A stretch of 64,000 nucleotides of DNA, taken from the NCBI GenBank assembly GCA_029263055.1, contig JAJCYG010000099.1, positions 128,083 through 192,082 on the forward strand. Reading direction: 5' to 3'. This DNA comes from Actinomycetes bacterium. GTDB taxonomy: Bacteria; Auribacterota; JAJCYG01. Shown in pieces: positions 25,825 through 34,587 of this stretch (position 1 is its first letter; the number at the start of each line of letters is the position of its first letter). The notes beneath the pieces are model-generated. The model saw only the letters and a list, made by a program, of their open reading frames with translations, ran no database searches and was not told the origin of the DNA. Both the position numbers and the translations under genes were made by a program.

Positions 25825-28800
25825 ATGAAAAACTTTAAAGATAAAATCTTTAAAAAGGTTTTATGTCTATTACTTATGTTTTCATTGGGAATTAATGTGC
25901 CTGTTGCAAGGGAAAGTGGCTTTTTTGAAGAAAAGCTAGCTCCAAAAACAACGATTTCTCAATTAATGCTTGAAACTCTTTTGTTGGTTTCTAATGAAAG
26001 AGTGGGGCAGGTAATTGAAGACTATCTTCAATCCCAACCTGATTTAGCTTCAATCCAATCTGTTGATCTCATATTAGAAGAAGGAGTTGAGGGAATCCGA
26101 ACCTTTCTGTTGGAATCAACCCCAAAAACTTTAGAAGAGATTCAGGCCCTTTCTGAAGAGCAGCATGATCTTTTATTTGAGCTTTGGTTTACGATACAAG
26201 ATGTTTTTAGAATTCCTGGTTTGGATTTGTTAGATCAAGAGCTAGAATTACTCAATCGATTTATTTTATTTGATGATTTTTATCATCAAACGTATTTACT
26301 GCCTGATGAAGGGGAGGAAAAGGAAGCATCTAGAATAGAATCGTTTGTTTCTCAATACACTTATGCGGGCGCTGTTATTGTCATAATGGCTACATTTTTT
26401 TCATCCCTTATGCTTATGTTTTTGGCTCAACCTGTCCCAACTTATGCTCACATGGGTTGGATGCCACCACCCCCACCTTCGCAAATGATTCCTACGCTTG
26501 TTCGTATTGCTGTGACGCATCCTGATTCATATTTAAGAAAAAGGGCTGTTGATCAATTAGGATTCAATGCATTTTACCTGCCTGATGTGGCCCTGCCTGG
26601 TTTGGTTTATGCTTTAAGAGATCAAGATCAATCAATACGCATGAGCGCGCTTCAAACATTAATACCTCTCATCGATTATAAGCCAGATCTTATTTATCCT
26701 ATACTGAAGCATTTAAACAATGAAAATAGCGAAGTGCGACTCATGGCATTTGAAACGTTTGAGGCATTAAAAATTAATCCCATAAAGAGTCTTATCTCAG
26801 AATTAGAGTCAAGCCAAACATCATCTAAGACTTATTTAGCTGTTCGATTGAGAGTGCCTGTTTGGATAGATATTTTGACTGCTTCTTTGGAGGATCAAAA
26901 TGAAGCTGTTCGAATTCAAGCAGCAAAACAGTTGTCTGAGTCGAGCGAACTGTTTCCTCGTTTAATTGAACTCTTAAGAGGCCAGCTTCAAAATAAAACC
27001 AATTCTGTTCGAATAGCAGCTGCACTTACTTTGGGAGATGTGTTGAATAAAAGTTTGTTTGCTATTGGACAAGTAACTCAGGAAGATCAATTTCCTTATG
27101 TCGGAATAAAGCAGACAGATCAACTTCGATTAGAAGTGGTTCTTGATTTAGCAAGAGCATTAGAAAATTCTGATTTTAGCGTTAAAAAAGCTGTGGCACG
27201 TGCCTTAGTTCGAATAGGGGAAAAGGCAATCCCTGTTTTAGTCACTGTTCTTAATTCGAGAGAAATAGTTGATGATCGATTCGTGGGACAAGCTTTAGTT
27301 CAACTTTTGACTCAAGCAGAAGTGGGTAAAGAGTCAATCCCATTTTTAATCTTATCGTTAAAGAGTTCGAAGCCTCTTGTGCGCACAGCAGCTCAAGAAG
27401 TATTGGTTTATAGTATTGGTTCGGACTCAATTCCTTACTTATTAGATTTGATTCGTGATGGGAATTCTCAGGAAAAGCAACGTGGAGCTGAAGTTTTAGG
27501 AAAGATGCATCCTTATTCAATGCCTTATTTGATGGCATTGTTGCAGAAGGATGAGACTCGAGCGCTTGCCGAGAAAACATTGGTTCAAATGGGGCGTAAG
27601 GTTGTGCCTCAATTAATAGAGGAGGTAGAAAGCAATCAGTTGGGCTTGCGTTTTGAAGTGGTGGCTATTTTACAGCAAATAAGACTCTATGAAAAAGATA
27701 TTTTGCCTCAAATAGAAAGATGGTTCAAATGGGAAGATAAAGAAATGCAATTGTCTGCAGCTTTAATTGTTGGATTTGTAAGAATGCGTGACAATCAAGA
27801 TTACTACAACCATAAAGCAACAAGAGTCTTACTGAGACAACTATTTACTGATACAGGAAGAGAGCAGAGGCAATTATTGACACGTGCTTATTTTAAAAGT
27901 GCAGACAAATATGATTTAGGATCGCGAATTCTTGTTTTTGATCGTTACCAGAGAGGTTTTGCTAAAGCTAGTCGGGTTTTAAACGACTTTTATCCTCTTT
28001 TAAAAAGTAAAGACAAAGAGACTCAGCTCCTTGCTGCTCTGATTTTATCAGGATTGAAAAGAGGTATGGGAGAATATAGTTTTAAAAGTTGGGCAAATAA
28101 AGAGAGGCTTGATAAGGTCTCTCAGGCATTACCTGTTTTATTGAGCAATCTAGACCATTCTGATCTAGAGGCACAAATGTTGGTTTTTTCAGCTCTATCA
28201 AAGCAGGGGTCTATTCCGCTTAGAACAGTTCCTCAATTGATAGAGGGGTTAAAAAGCCCTTCCTTTTATATCCGTTTATTCTCTCTTAAAATGATAAAAA
28301 ATTTAGATCTGAACATAAAAAAAGAGGCGGCGCCAAAGATCGTCCCTCTTTTATTAAATATGTTGTCACAAAATAATCACCAAGCACGGGTCTCATATGA
28401 TGTCTCATATGATGATGTGGTAGAAGCTTTGGGTTCTTTAGGGCCCTTAGCTGAAGGGGCTGTTCCTGCCCTGATTGAGATTCTTTCTATTAAAGAAGAA
28501 GAGACTGAAAAAGATAAAAGAAAACTATATCTTTATTTTGCTCAAAATGAAGTGGCGAAAACTTTAGGTAAAATAGGGCCTAGTGCTAAAAAAGCGGTTC
28601 CAGCATTGGTTGGAGCTTTAAACGTTGAGTCTGAGCACACACGTGAAGCAGCAGCTAAAGCATTGGGCAAAATCGGGCCTGCAGCTCATGCAGCACTTCC
28701 TGCTTTATTTGAGCGTTTAGGAGATGATAAAAAAGATGTGCGTCTAAGTGCTTCTGAGAGTTTAGGGAAAATAGGTTCTTTAAACAAAGATCAGTTAACC

Positions 28801-31800
28801 CGATTGTTTAATTATTTCAAAAATAATTATTATTATGATTCTGTTTTACCAGGTAAGGGGCTTGTTGCGATAGCAAAAAGAAATCCTGAGATGTTAAAAC
28901 CATTTATCCCTCAATTAAAAGAGATATTGGGTCAGAATGACGATCAAAAACATTTCATGATTTTTGAAATAGTTGCTGTGATGGGGCCTGAGGCCAAAGA
29001 TCTTTCTGATGAAGTGAGCGACTTTATAGTCCATACTTATGAAAAAGATAAAACGAGAAAAGCACTTGCTGCAGTTAAGGCATTAAAGAAGATGGGGCCT
29101 GAGGCTAAACCAAGCATATGGGCCTTGGCTAGAGCATTTAAACTTAAGTTTAAAGATCAAATCCATTGTGAATTAGCTAAACATGCTTTAGAGGTTTTCG
29201 TTAATGTTAAAGTTTCGAATAAATTTAATAAAGAGAGAACAGAGATGTTGATTAGTCTCTTTAGATATGCGCAGCTTCAAGAGACAGTTAAAAAGGTGAT
29301 GAAAACAATTGGGCCGGATGATCAAGAAGCTATTCCTGTATTGATACAGGCTCTTCAAGAATACTCTGACATGTCAAGGAGAGATAGAGAAACAAGAATG
29401 CTTATATTAAAGACGCTTGCTCAAACAGGTCCTGCTGCGCTTGATTTATTGGTTGGCTTGCTTGAAAGTAAGGATGTTAGGATAAAGAGGATCGTTTTAA
29501 GAGCTTTGAAAGAGTCGGGGCCAAGTGCAAAAAGAGCTCTACCTCACATTAAAACAATGATTCATACTGAGTCAGGCCATGTTTTAGTTGAAGCACTTCG
29601 TGCTATTGGTTCTATTGGTATTGATAAAAGAACCTCTCTTTCTAAAAGTAAGTTTATTGTTGCTTTAGAGAAGGGGCGTGAACTCTTTCCTGGTTTTATT
29701 AATCCGTACGTTGAAAAAATAAAAAGAGAAAAATCTGAAGATCTTTCTGAAGCAGTTTGGTTAGAAGGAATTCTTTATTTTTATAATCAATCTGTTTCGA
29801 TTTATCCAGAAAATCGAGAATTTGCTACTCAGATGTTAAAAATAATGTCTGCAGAAGAAAGTGTGATACTTATGAGTGCGTTAGGGCACCTTGATCCTGA
29901 AGTAAGAATCGCTGCTTCTGAGTCTTTGAATGTTATGGGCCTACCGATCCTATCTATTTTTCCTCAGGTGTTTGAAAAAATGAATGAGCCAATAGATGAA
30001 AAAGTAAAGTTGAATCTATCAAAAGTGATTGTAAGGGGACTTTATCAAGTAAGCGTAAAAAGTGTAGATGAATCTTTGTTTAATCAGTTATTAGAAAACG
30101 CATTTAAAATAGCCAATATTGAAACTCTCTTGTTAATAGATGATCACATTGAAAAAAATGTCTTTACTAGCGATGAATTAAAAGAACCAAGAGTAAGGGA
30201 ATTTGTGAGTATGCTCTCGAAGAGAAATAAAGCTCAGATAAAGGTTGCTTTAGAGGGTGGGACTGTTGACTCATTTGAAGCATTTTTATTTAGCCTTGAA
30301 AAGGGTAGGAAGGGGATGTGGACTCAACTCCTTTATCAGGTTTCTTCTTTTGACATAACCATCACCCAGGAAAAACAGAGAAAAGCTAAGCAAATATTTT
30401 CACAGCTCTTTGAGTCTGGTTATTTTGTTCCTGGCAATCAATCCGGTTCAGGTATTCAAATTTTTCCTGTTGATGCTGAAAAGGGTGTGTGGTCTGTACA
30501 GATCTTAAGAGTGCCTGAAAATTTTGAAGGGGTGTGGAGAGGTTCTTTTTCTCGAGTCGAGTTATTTCGAACAGAACCAGGAATTCGTTTTGAGGAGCAA
30601 ATCGCTTCATTTTTCAATGATTCTGCTTGGGTTCGGGCTCATTACTATATTCAGCATGGATATTTATCCGGTATAAAAGGGGAAAAAGCTCTAAACAAAG
30701 TAGTTACGTTGTTAAATGAAAACAAAACAGAGCGTCTTTTATTCTTAACTCTTTTAGACCGAGATGAACCAGGTCGTTTGCGGGCAAGTGATTCTCCAAA
30801 AATGAAACGTAAGTGGAAAATATTAAGAAAATTAGGCTCTTCGGCTGATTTTTATGTGGCCCATCAAATAGTTCAAGCTGCTGAAGACCCTGTTCTTGGT
30901 ACTGTCTTGGATCAACAGGTTGAACGTGCTAGAAAACTATTTCTTAAGCGCAAGAAAGAGTCTAAAGATTCATTTAAGAAGAGTCGTCCTTTATTGTTCC
31001 GTTTTTGGTGGAAAAGGTTGTTTGATGATCCTAGGCCTGATCAAGCGATCAAAGAACTAGGGGACTTAGGTGATGTTGCTAAGCCAGCTTTTGATGACAT
31101 TTTTGATCGGACAAAAGGTTTTAGGCATGTGAGGGAGGGAGGAGGACCCTTAGGCGATTATAAAGCGGCTGTTCAAGCTTTAGTCAAAATTGTTGGTTCT
31201 GATATTGGGCTTCTCATTCGATATTTTAATCAAGAATTAAAGGATATAAATAATGAGCGTGAAATTATTTTAGCGTTAGATATTTTAAAAGGATTGGATC
31301 GAGATTTGATTCTTAAAAATTTAGATGAACTTTTCCCCCTACTTATGAAGAAGAGCCAAGAAGTGACTTTAAGTCAAGAAAACTTTGATCCAGTCTCTTT
31401 GGTCTTAATTGACTTATTGATACAGATTGGCGATCCTGTTATCGAAAAGCTAAGATCTCATACAGTCGATTTTGAGAGAGTCGATGCTGCGATTGTGTTG
31501 CTTGCTCTTTATAAGAAGAAGAATCAAGAAGAGAATAGTGCTGAAATGGTTGAAATCATTAGAGAAGTTTATGAAAATTCAAATGAAGGTAAAATGAGAA
31601 CTCTGAAGAGATTGGTTCAAATCAAGCAAGCTGATATTTTATTGCCGGAAATGTTGGTGTTGGTTCATGAATCTAGTATAGATGAATATAAAAACTTTAA
31701 TCTTCGTTGGTCTTTGAAGATGGGATTTGAGTCTTTAGGAGATAAGGGGATTTCTGTATTAATAGCGGCATTAAAAGATAAAACAAAATATCGCAAGGTG

Positions 31801-32610
31801 GTTGTTGAGTTTTTAACTGGTTTTGGTCAGAAAGCGAATAGAGCGATTCCTGAGTTGATTCGAGTTTCGGTTGAAAAGAAGCCAAATGAAAATAAGGAAA
31901 AATTACAACGAAAAGTTGAAACAGCACTGTGGCGTGTAGGGCCAGCAGGCAAAGAAAGCTTTTCTGAATTAGTTAAAATGGCAACAGATGTTAATCCAAC
32001 TATAAGAAAGTTAGCTTTAAAGGAATTGGTTCGAATGAACATGGGGTCTAAAAAAGTGGTCTCTCTTTTATTTTTAGAAAGTCAAAAAAAGGATGTTTCA
32101 AGAGAAGATAAGCAACTTATTAAAAAGCATTTGATTAAGAAAGGTTATGCTGTGATTGAATTTTTATTTGATCAAGAGGGATCAGATAATTCTCTTTGGT
32201 CTTATTCTAAGAAAGATCTTTTTAAAAAGCCGACATTTAAAAAAGGGATTTCAGGGGCCTTGCAATCTTGGATTGTCTCTGTGATTGTTGAAGTTGCCCG
32301 TTCTGAAGAGTTGCTCACTTCTGATCGGCTTTATAAAGGTGTGGTGTCATTCTTAACCGTTCAATTAGACAATCCTGCTACTCAAAGAAAGGCTTTAGAA
32401 GGCTTGCTTCAGTTAGCCATTGAAAAAGATTCTTTTGAAGCCTTTAATGCTGTTAAGGAAAAATGGAAAAAATTACCCAAACGTCTTAGAAGTCAATTTG
32501 GCAAAGAATTTGAAAAAGCTAAAGATCTTTCTAAAGGCCCAAAGACTTCTCTAAGAAAACTTAATTTTCAAAACCTGATAGGCAATCTTCCTTTTGAAAG
32601 AGCGATGTAG
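25825..32610 (+). CDS. Giant exported HEAT-repeat protein with LAP-type N-terminus
   Basis: 2,261 residues. Residues 1-28 form a Sec signal (basic start, hydrophobic core, PVARE). LAP sits at 38-40 (EEKLAP). A helical region follows to about 170. A second hydrophobic stretch (about 180-202, AGAVIVIMATFFSSLMLMFL, then PTYAHMG) looks like another export signal or membrane anchor, followed by a Pro-rich linker. From about 225 to 1310 there are dozens of HEAT/PBS-lyase-type repeats, with recurring A-A-x-A-L-G-K-I-G-P. A middle part (about 1310-1740) lacks the motif, and HEAT repeats resume to the C-terminus. HEAT solenoids are binding scaffolds; a surface or periplasmic scaffold is likely but the partner is unknown. 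No enzymatic motif was found. Base composition matches its neighbours, so recent transfer is not indicated. Confidence 0.88.
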   Translation: MKNFKDKIFKKVLCLLLMFSLGINVPVARESGFFEEKLAPKTTISQLMLETLLLVSNERVGQVIEDYLQSQPDLASIQSVDLILEEGVEGIRTFLLESTPKTLEEIQALSEEQHDLLFELWFTIQDVFRIPGLDLLDQELELLNRFILFDDFYHQTYLLPDEGEEKEASRIESFVSQYTYAGAVIVIMATFFSSLMLMFLAQPVPTYAHMGWMPPPPPSQMIPTLVRIAVTHPDSYLRKRAVDQLGFNAFYLPDVALPGLVYALRDQDQSIRMSALQTLIPLIDYKPDLIYPILKHLNNENSEVRLMAFETFEALKINPIKSLISELESSQTSSKTYLAVRLRVPVWIDILTASLEDQNEAVRIQAAKQLSESSELFPRLIELLRGQLQNKTNSVRIAAALTLGDVLNKSLFAIGQVTQEDQFPYVGIKQTDQLRLEVVLDLARALENSDFSVKKAVARALVRIGEKAIPVLVTVLNSREIVDDRFVGQALVQLLTQAEVGKESIPFLILSLKSSKPLVRTAAQEVLVYSIGSDSIPYLLDLIRDGNSQEKQRGAEVLGKMHPYSMPYLMALLQKDETRALAEKTLVQMGRKVVPQLIEEVESNQLGLRFEVVAILQQIRLYEKDILPQIERWFKWEDKEMQLSAALIVGFVRMRDNQDYYNHKATRVLLRQLFTDTGREQRQLLTRAYFKSADKYDLGSRILVFDRYQRGFAKASRVLNDFYPLLKSKDKETQLLAALILSGLKRGMGEYSFKSWANKERLDKVSQALPVLLSNLDHSDLEAQMLVFSALSKQGSIPLRTVPQLIEGLKSPSFYIRLFSLKMIKNLDLNIKKEAAPKIVPLLLNMLSQNNHQARVSYDVSYDDVVEALGSLGPLAEGAVPALIEILSIKEEETEKDKRKLYLYFAQNEVAKTLGKIGPSAKKAVPALVGALNVESEHTREAAAKALGKIGPAAHAALPALFERLGDDKKDVRLSASESLGKIGSLNKDQLTRLFNYFKNNYYYDSVLPGKGLVAIAKRNPEMLKPFIPQLKEILGQNDDQKHFMIFEIVAVMGPEAKDLSDEVSDFIVHTYEKDKTRKALAAVKALKKMGPEAKPSIWALARAFKLKFKDQIHCELAKHALEVFVNVKVSNKFNKERTEMLISLFRYAQLQETVKKVMKTIGPDDQEAIPVLIQALQEYSDMSRRDRETRMLILKTLAQTGPAALDLLVGLLESKDVRIKRIVLRALKESGPSAKRALPHIKTMIHTESGHVLVEALRAIGSIGIDKRTSLSKSKFIVALEKGRELFPGFINPYVEKIKREKSEDLSEAVWLEGILYFYNQSVSIYPENREFATQMLKIMSAEESVILMSALGHLDPEVRIAASESLNVMGLPILSIFPQVFEKMNEPIDEKVKLNLSKVIVRGLYQVSVKSVDESLFNQLLENAFKIANIETLLLIDDHIEKNVFTSDELKEPRVREFVSMLSKRNKAQIKVALEGGTVDSFEAFLFSLEKGRKGMWTQLLYQVSSFDITITQEKQRKAKQIFSQLFESGYFVPGNQSGSGIQIFPVDAEKGVWSVQILRVPENFEGVWRGSFSRVELFRTEPGIRFEEQIASFFNDSAWVRAHYYIQHGYLSGIKGEKALNKVVTLLNENKTERLLFLTLLDRDEPGRLRASDSPKMKRKWKILRKLGSSADFYVAHQIVQAAEDPVLGTVLDQQVERARKLFLKRKKESKDSFKKSRPLLFRFWWKRLFDDPRPDQAIKELGDLGDVAKPAFDDIFDRTKGFRHVREGGGPLGDYKAAVQALVKIVGSDIGLLIRYFNQELKDINNEREIILALDILKGLDRDLILKNLDELFPLLMKKSQEVTLSQENFDPVSLVLIDLLIQIGDPVIEKLRSHTVDFERVDAAIVLLALYKKKNQEENSAEMVEIIREVYENSNEGKMRTLKRLVQIKQADILLPEMLVLVHESSIDEYKNFNLRWSLKMGFESLGDKGISVLIAALKDKTKYRKVVVEFLTGFGQKANRAIPELIRVSVEKKPNENKEKLQRKVETALWRVGPAGKESFSELVKMATDVNPTIRKLALKELVRMNMGSKKVVSLLFLESQKKDVSREDKQLIKKHLIKKGYAVIEFLFDQEGSDNSLWSYSKKDLFKKPTFKKGISGALQSWIVSVIVEVARSEELLTSDRLYKGVVSFLTVQLDNPATQRKALEGLLQLAIEKDSFEAFNAVKEKWKKLPKRLRSQFGKEFEKAKDLSKGPKTSLRKLNFQNLIGNLPFERAM

Positions 32611-32616
32611 TCGGTT

Positions 32617-34035
32617 TTAAAAGTCAATACCAAGAAATTTGGCAAAGAGAATCACAGCAACTGCAAGAGGGCAGATATAACGAATCATAAATCCCCAGAT
32701 GTTAGCTGTTGGAAAGTTTTTATTTCCATTCTTGATTTCAGCAACAGCATTTTTAATTCCCCAAGACCATCCTACAAATAGAGCAATGAGTAATCCCCCT
32801 AAAGGTAAGAAATAGTTTGAGACAACATGGTCTAGTAAATCAAAATAATTTTTTCCTAATGCAATTTTAAAACCAGCGAGAGAACCAAAACTTAATGATG
32901 CGGGAATGCCTGTTAAAAAGATGATCCCTCCAACAAGCAGAACCGCTTTACCGCGTGTCCATTTTTTTTCATCGACAAAATAGGCCACAATTGTTTCTAA
33001 AAGAGAGACAGATGAAGTTAGTGCTGCAATAAAGAGAAGAACAAAGAATAGAATGCCAAAAAAGTAACCTCCAGCCATTTGATTAAAGACAGCAGGGAGA
33101 GTGTGGAAGACAAGTCCGGGGCCTGCAGAAGGAGAAAGTTTCATGGCAAAGACAGCGGTGAAAATAGCAAGACCTGCAACTAGAGCCACTAAGGTGTCAA
33201 ACAACACCACCATAAAAGCAGCATGCGGGATGTTCTCTTTTTTTGAGAGATAGCTTCCGTAAGTAATTAAAGCTCCCATTCCTAAACTTAAAGTGAAAAA
33301 AGCTTGGCCTAAAGCAGCTAGAACTGTTTTCCAAGTCACGACGCTAAAATCAGGTTTTAAAAAGAAAGCGATTCCTTCTTGGGCACCCGGTAGAGTCAGT
33401 CCGCGAATTAAAAGTAGAACCAAAATAGTAAAAAGAGCTGGCATTAAAATTTTGTTCCATTTTTCGATTCCGTTTTGAATCCCTTTGATTACAATTCCGA
33501 GTGAAGCGAGCATAAACAATCCGTGATAGAGAAGCGGCATCACGGGTTTGGAAACAAACTCTCCAAAGTAAGCACCTGCTTCATCCACATCTAAAAATTG
33601 AGTAAAGGTTCCAGAGGCAGCTTCAATAATGTAGGCAAGGGTCCAACCTGCGACAACGCTATAAAAAGAGAGGATAATAAACCCACTGATCACACCTAAA
33701 CCGCCTGCTAAAAACCAAGGAAAGTAAGGTTGGGAGGGATGTTCTTTATTTGGAAAGTGTCGATGATAATGAATAAAAGAGTGGGTTGGTTTTTCTAAGG
33801 AACGGTATGCTCCAACCACATTGCGTTGTGTTTTTCGGCCAAGCACCATTTCAGCCAAAATAATGGGAAGGCCAATGAGAACAATGCAGGCAATGTAGAT
33901 AAAAACAAATGCAGCCCCTCCATTGCTTCCAGCCACATAAGGAAATTTCCAGATGTTTCCTAAGCCCACAGCCGAGCCTGATGCCGCAAGAATAAACCCA
34001 ATCTGTGAGCCCCAATGTTCCCGCTTAATAGCCAT
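32617..34035 (-). CDS. Sodium-dependent neurotransmitter-symporter-family (NSS/SNF) transporter
   Basis: 472 residues with about 12 membrane helices. Helix 1 carries the family signature GSQIGFILAASGSAVGLGNIWKFPY, the Na+ and substrate site unwound region, followed by GGAAFVFIYIACIVLIGLPIILAEMVLG. Bacterial members import amino acids with Na+. The length fits short bacterial NSS transporters. It is convergent with the HEAT-protein gene (6 bases between stops) and divergent from the porin operon. No ribosome-binding site is evident before the ATG. Confidence 0.93.
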   Translation of the reverse strand: MAIKREHWGSQIGFILAASGSAVGLGNIWKFPYVAGSNGGAAFVFIYIACIVLIGLPIILAEMVLGRKTQRNVVGAYRSLEKPTHSFIHYHRHFPNKEHPSQPYFPWFLAGGLGVISGFIILSFYSVVAGWTLAYIIEAASGTFTQFLDVDEAGAYFGEFVSKPVMPLLYHGLFMLASLGIVIKGIQNGIEKWNKILMPALFTILVLLLIRGLTLPGAQEGIAFFLKPDFSVVTWKTVLAALGQAFFTLSLGMGALITYGSYLSKKENIPHAAFMVVLFDTLVALVAGLAIFTAVFAMKLSPSAGPGLVFHTLPAVFNQMAGGYFFGILFFVLLFIAALTSSVSLLETIVAYFVDEKKWTRGKAVLLVGGIIFLTGIPASLSFGSLAGFKIALGKNYFDLLDHVVSNYFLPLGGLLIALFVGWSWGIKNAVAEIKNGNKNFPTANIWGFMIRYICPLAVAVILFAKFLGIDF

Positions 34036-34129
34036 ACAAAAAGCTTATCAACATTCATTACCTGTTGCAACCCTTTACTTTGCAGTCTAATTTTAATCAT
34101 CTTTAAAGAGCCTCTTTTATCAATCCCTC

Positions 34130-34175
34130 TGTGGACAACCTTGTGGATAAGGGTGCCTGACCCCATTTATCCACA
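34130..34175. other. Cluster of DnaA-box-like nonamers
   Basis: TGTGGACAA (34130-34138), TGTGGATAA (34142-34150) and TTATCCACA (34167-34175) match or nearly match the DnaA box TTATNCACA, two of them exactly. The outer flanks also form an imperfect inverted repeat (CAATCCCT at 34121 against AGGGATTG at 34175-34182). It may be a DnaA-binding regulatory site or part of a REP-like element; there is no adjacent dnaA or AT-rich unwinding region to argue for an origin. Confidence 0.4.
34142..34164 (+). repeat. Dispersed 23-bp repeat, copy 1
   Basis: Matches 47759-47781 at 21 of 23 bases: TGTGGATAAG then a variable centre, then CCTGACCCC. Both copies lie between genes in the same orientation. It is consistent with a short interspersed (REP-like) element, though no transposase is in the window. 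Confidence 0.6.
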
Positions 34176-34201
34176 GGGATTGAGGGGAGGGGTGTTGATA
34201 A

Positions 34202-34216
34202 TGAGACTCAGTCTCA
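34202..34216. promoter_or_regulatory. Operator-like palindrome TGAGACTCAGTCTCA, copy 1
   Basis: A perfect 7-1-7 inverted repeat upstream of the -35 box of the small-protein/porin operon. The geometry is that of Fur-family boxes, though the bases differ from the classical Fur consensus. Confidence 0.6.
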
Positions 34217-34225
34217 AAATAAATG

Positions 34226-34253
34226 TTGACTCTTTTTTGGGGTTTGGTAGATT
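34226..34253 (+). promoter_or_regulatory. Putative promoter bracketed by the two palindromes
   Basis: TTGACT (34226-34231), 16 bases, TAGATT (34248-34253). Palindrome 1 ends 9 bases upstream. Palindrome 2 starts about 9 bases downstream, where the transcription start would fall. Confidence 0.5.
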
Positions 34254-34262
34254 TGTTTCTGA

Positions 34263-34283
34263 AATTGAGACTCAGTCTCAATT
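34263..34283. promoter_or_regulatory. Operator-like palindrome, copy 2 (extended)
   Basis: It contains the identical 15-base core TGAGACTCAGTCTCA (34266-34280), with symmetry extended by three further base pairs on each side, so 10-1-10. It covers the expected transcription start of the porin operon. Confidence 0.6.
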
Positions 34284-34314
34284 AGGTCTTTACAAAGAGA
34301 GGAGATTTACTATT

Positions 34315-34554
34315 ATGATGGCGGTCAAATTTAATGCCAATGCAATGCATATTGATGTTGAGAAGAATAAGGTTGTTTTATCTGCAGCTGTGCAGACAAG
34401 TCGGGGAAAGATTTTAGATACAATTGATATTTATTTTCCGATCTGCTTTAAAAAGCATTTTACAGCTTTGGCTAAAAAGTCAGAAGTGAGTTCTCAAGAT
34501 GAGCTGACTGAATTAAAAGAAATATTTTTGAAAAGACAAATTAATTTAAATTAA
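34315..34554 (+). CDS. Small cytoplasmic protein heading the porin/flavinylation operon
   Basis: 79 residues from the ATG at 34315 (a second ATG follows directly). The ribosome-binding site is GAGAGGAGA at 34297-34305. An open frame continues upstream to 34015 but would cross the operator and promoter, so it is not coding. There is no signal peptide or membrane segment. The N-terminal 45 residues look like a small beta-rich domain (MHIDVEKNKVVLSAAVQTSRGKI) followed by a helix. I do not recognise it. It is separated from the porin gene by 33 bases and shares its promoter, so it may be a sensor, chaperone or regulator of that system. Confidence 0.6.
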   Translation: MMAVKFNANAMHIDVEKNKVVLSAAVQTSRGKILDTIDIYFPICFKKHFTALAKKSEVSSQDELTELKEIFLKRQINLN

Positions 34555-34587
34555 AAGCAATTTATTTAAAACAGGAGAAGAAAGCAG

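Noticed and set aside
34121..34182. Chromosomal replication origin
   Set aside because: DnaA boxes are present, but there is no dnaA, dnaN or gidA neighbourhood and no clear AT-rich unwinding region, and one box belongs to a dispersed repeat. Kept only as a box cluster.
34015..34314. Upstream extension of the small protein at 34315
   Set aside because: The open frame crosses the DnaA-box cluster, both palindromes and the promoter; the ribosome-binding site and ATG at 34315 fit better.
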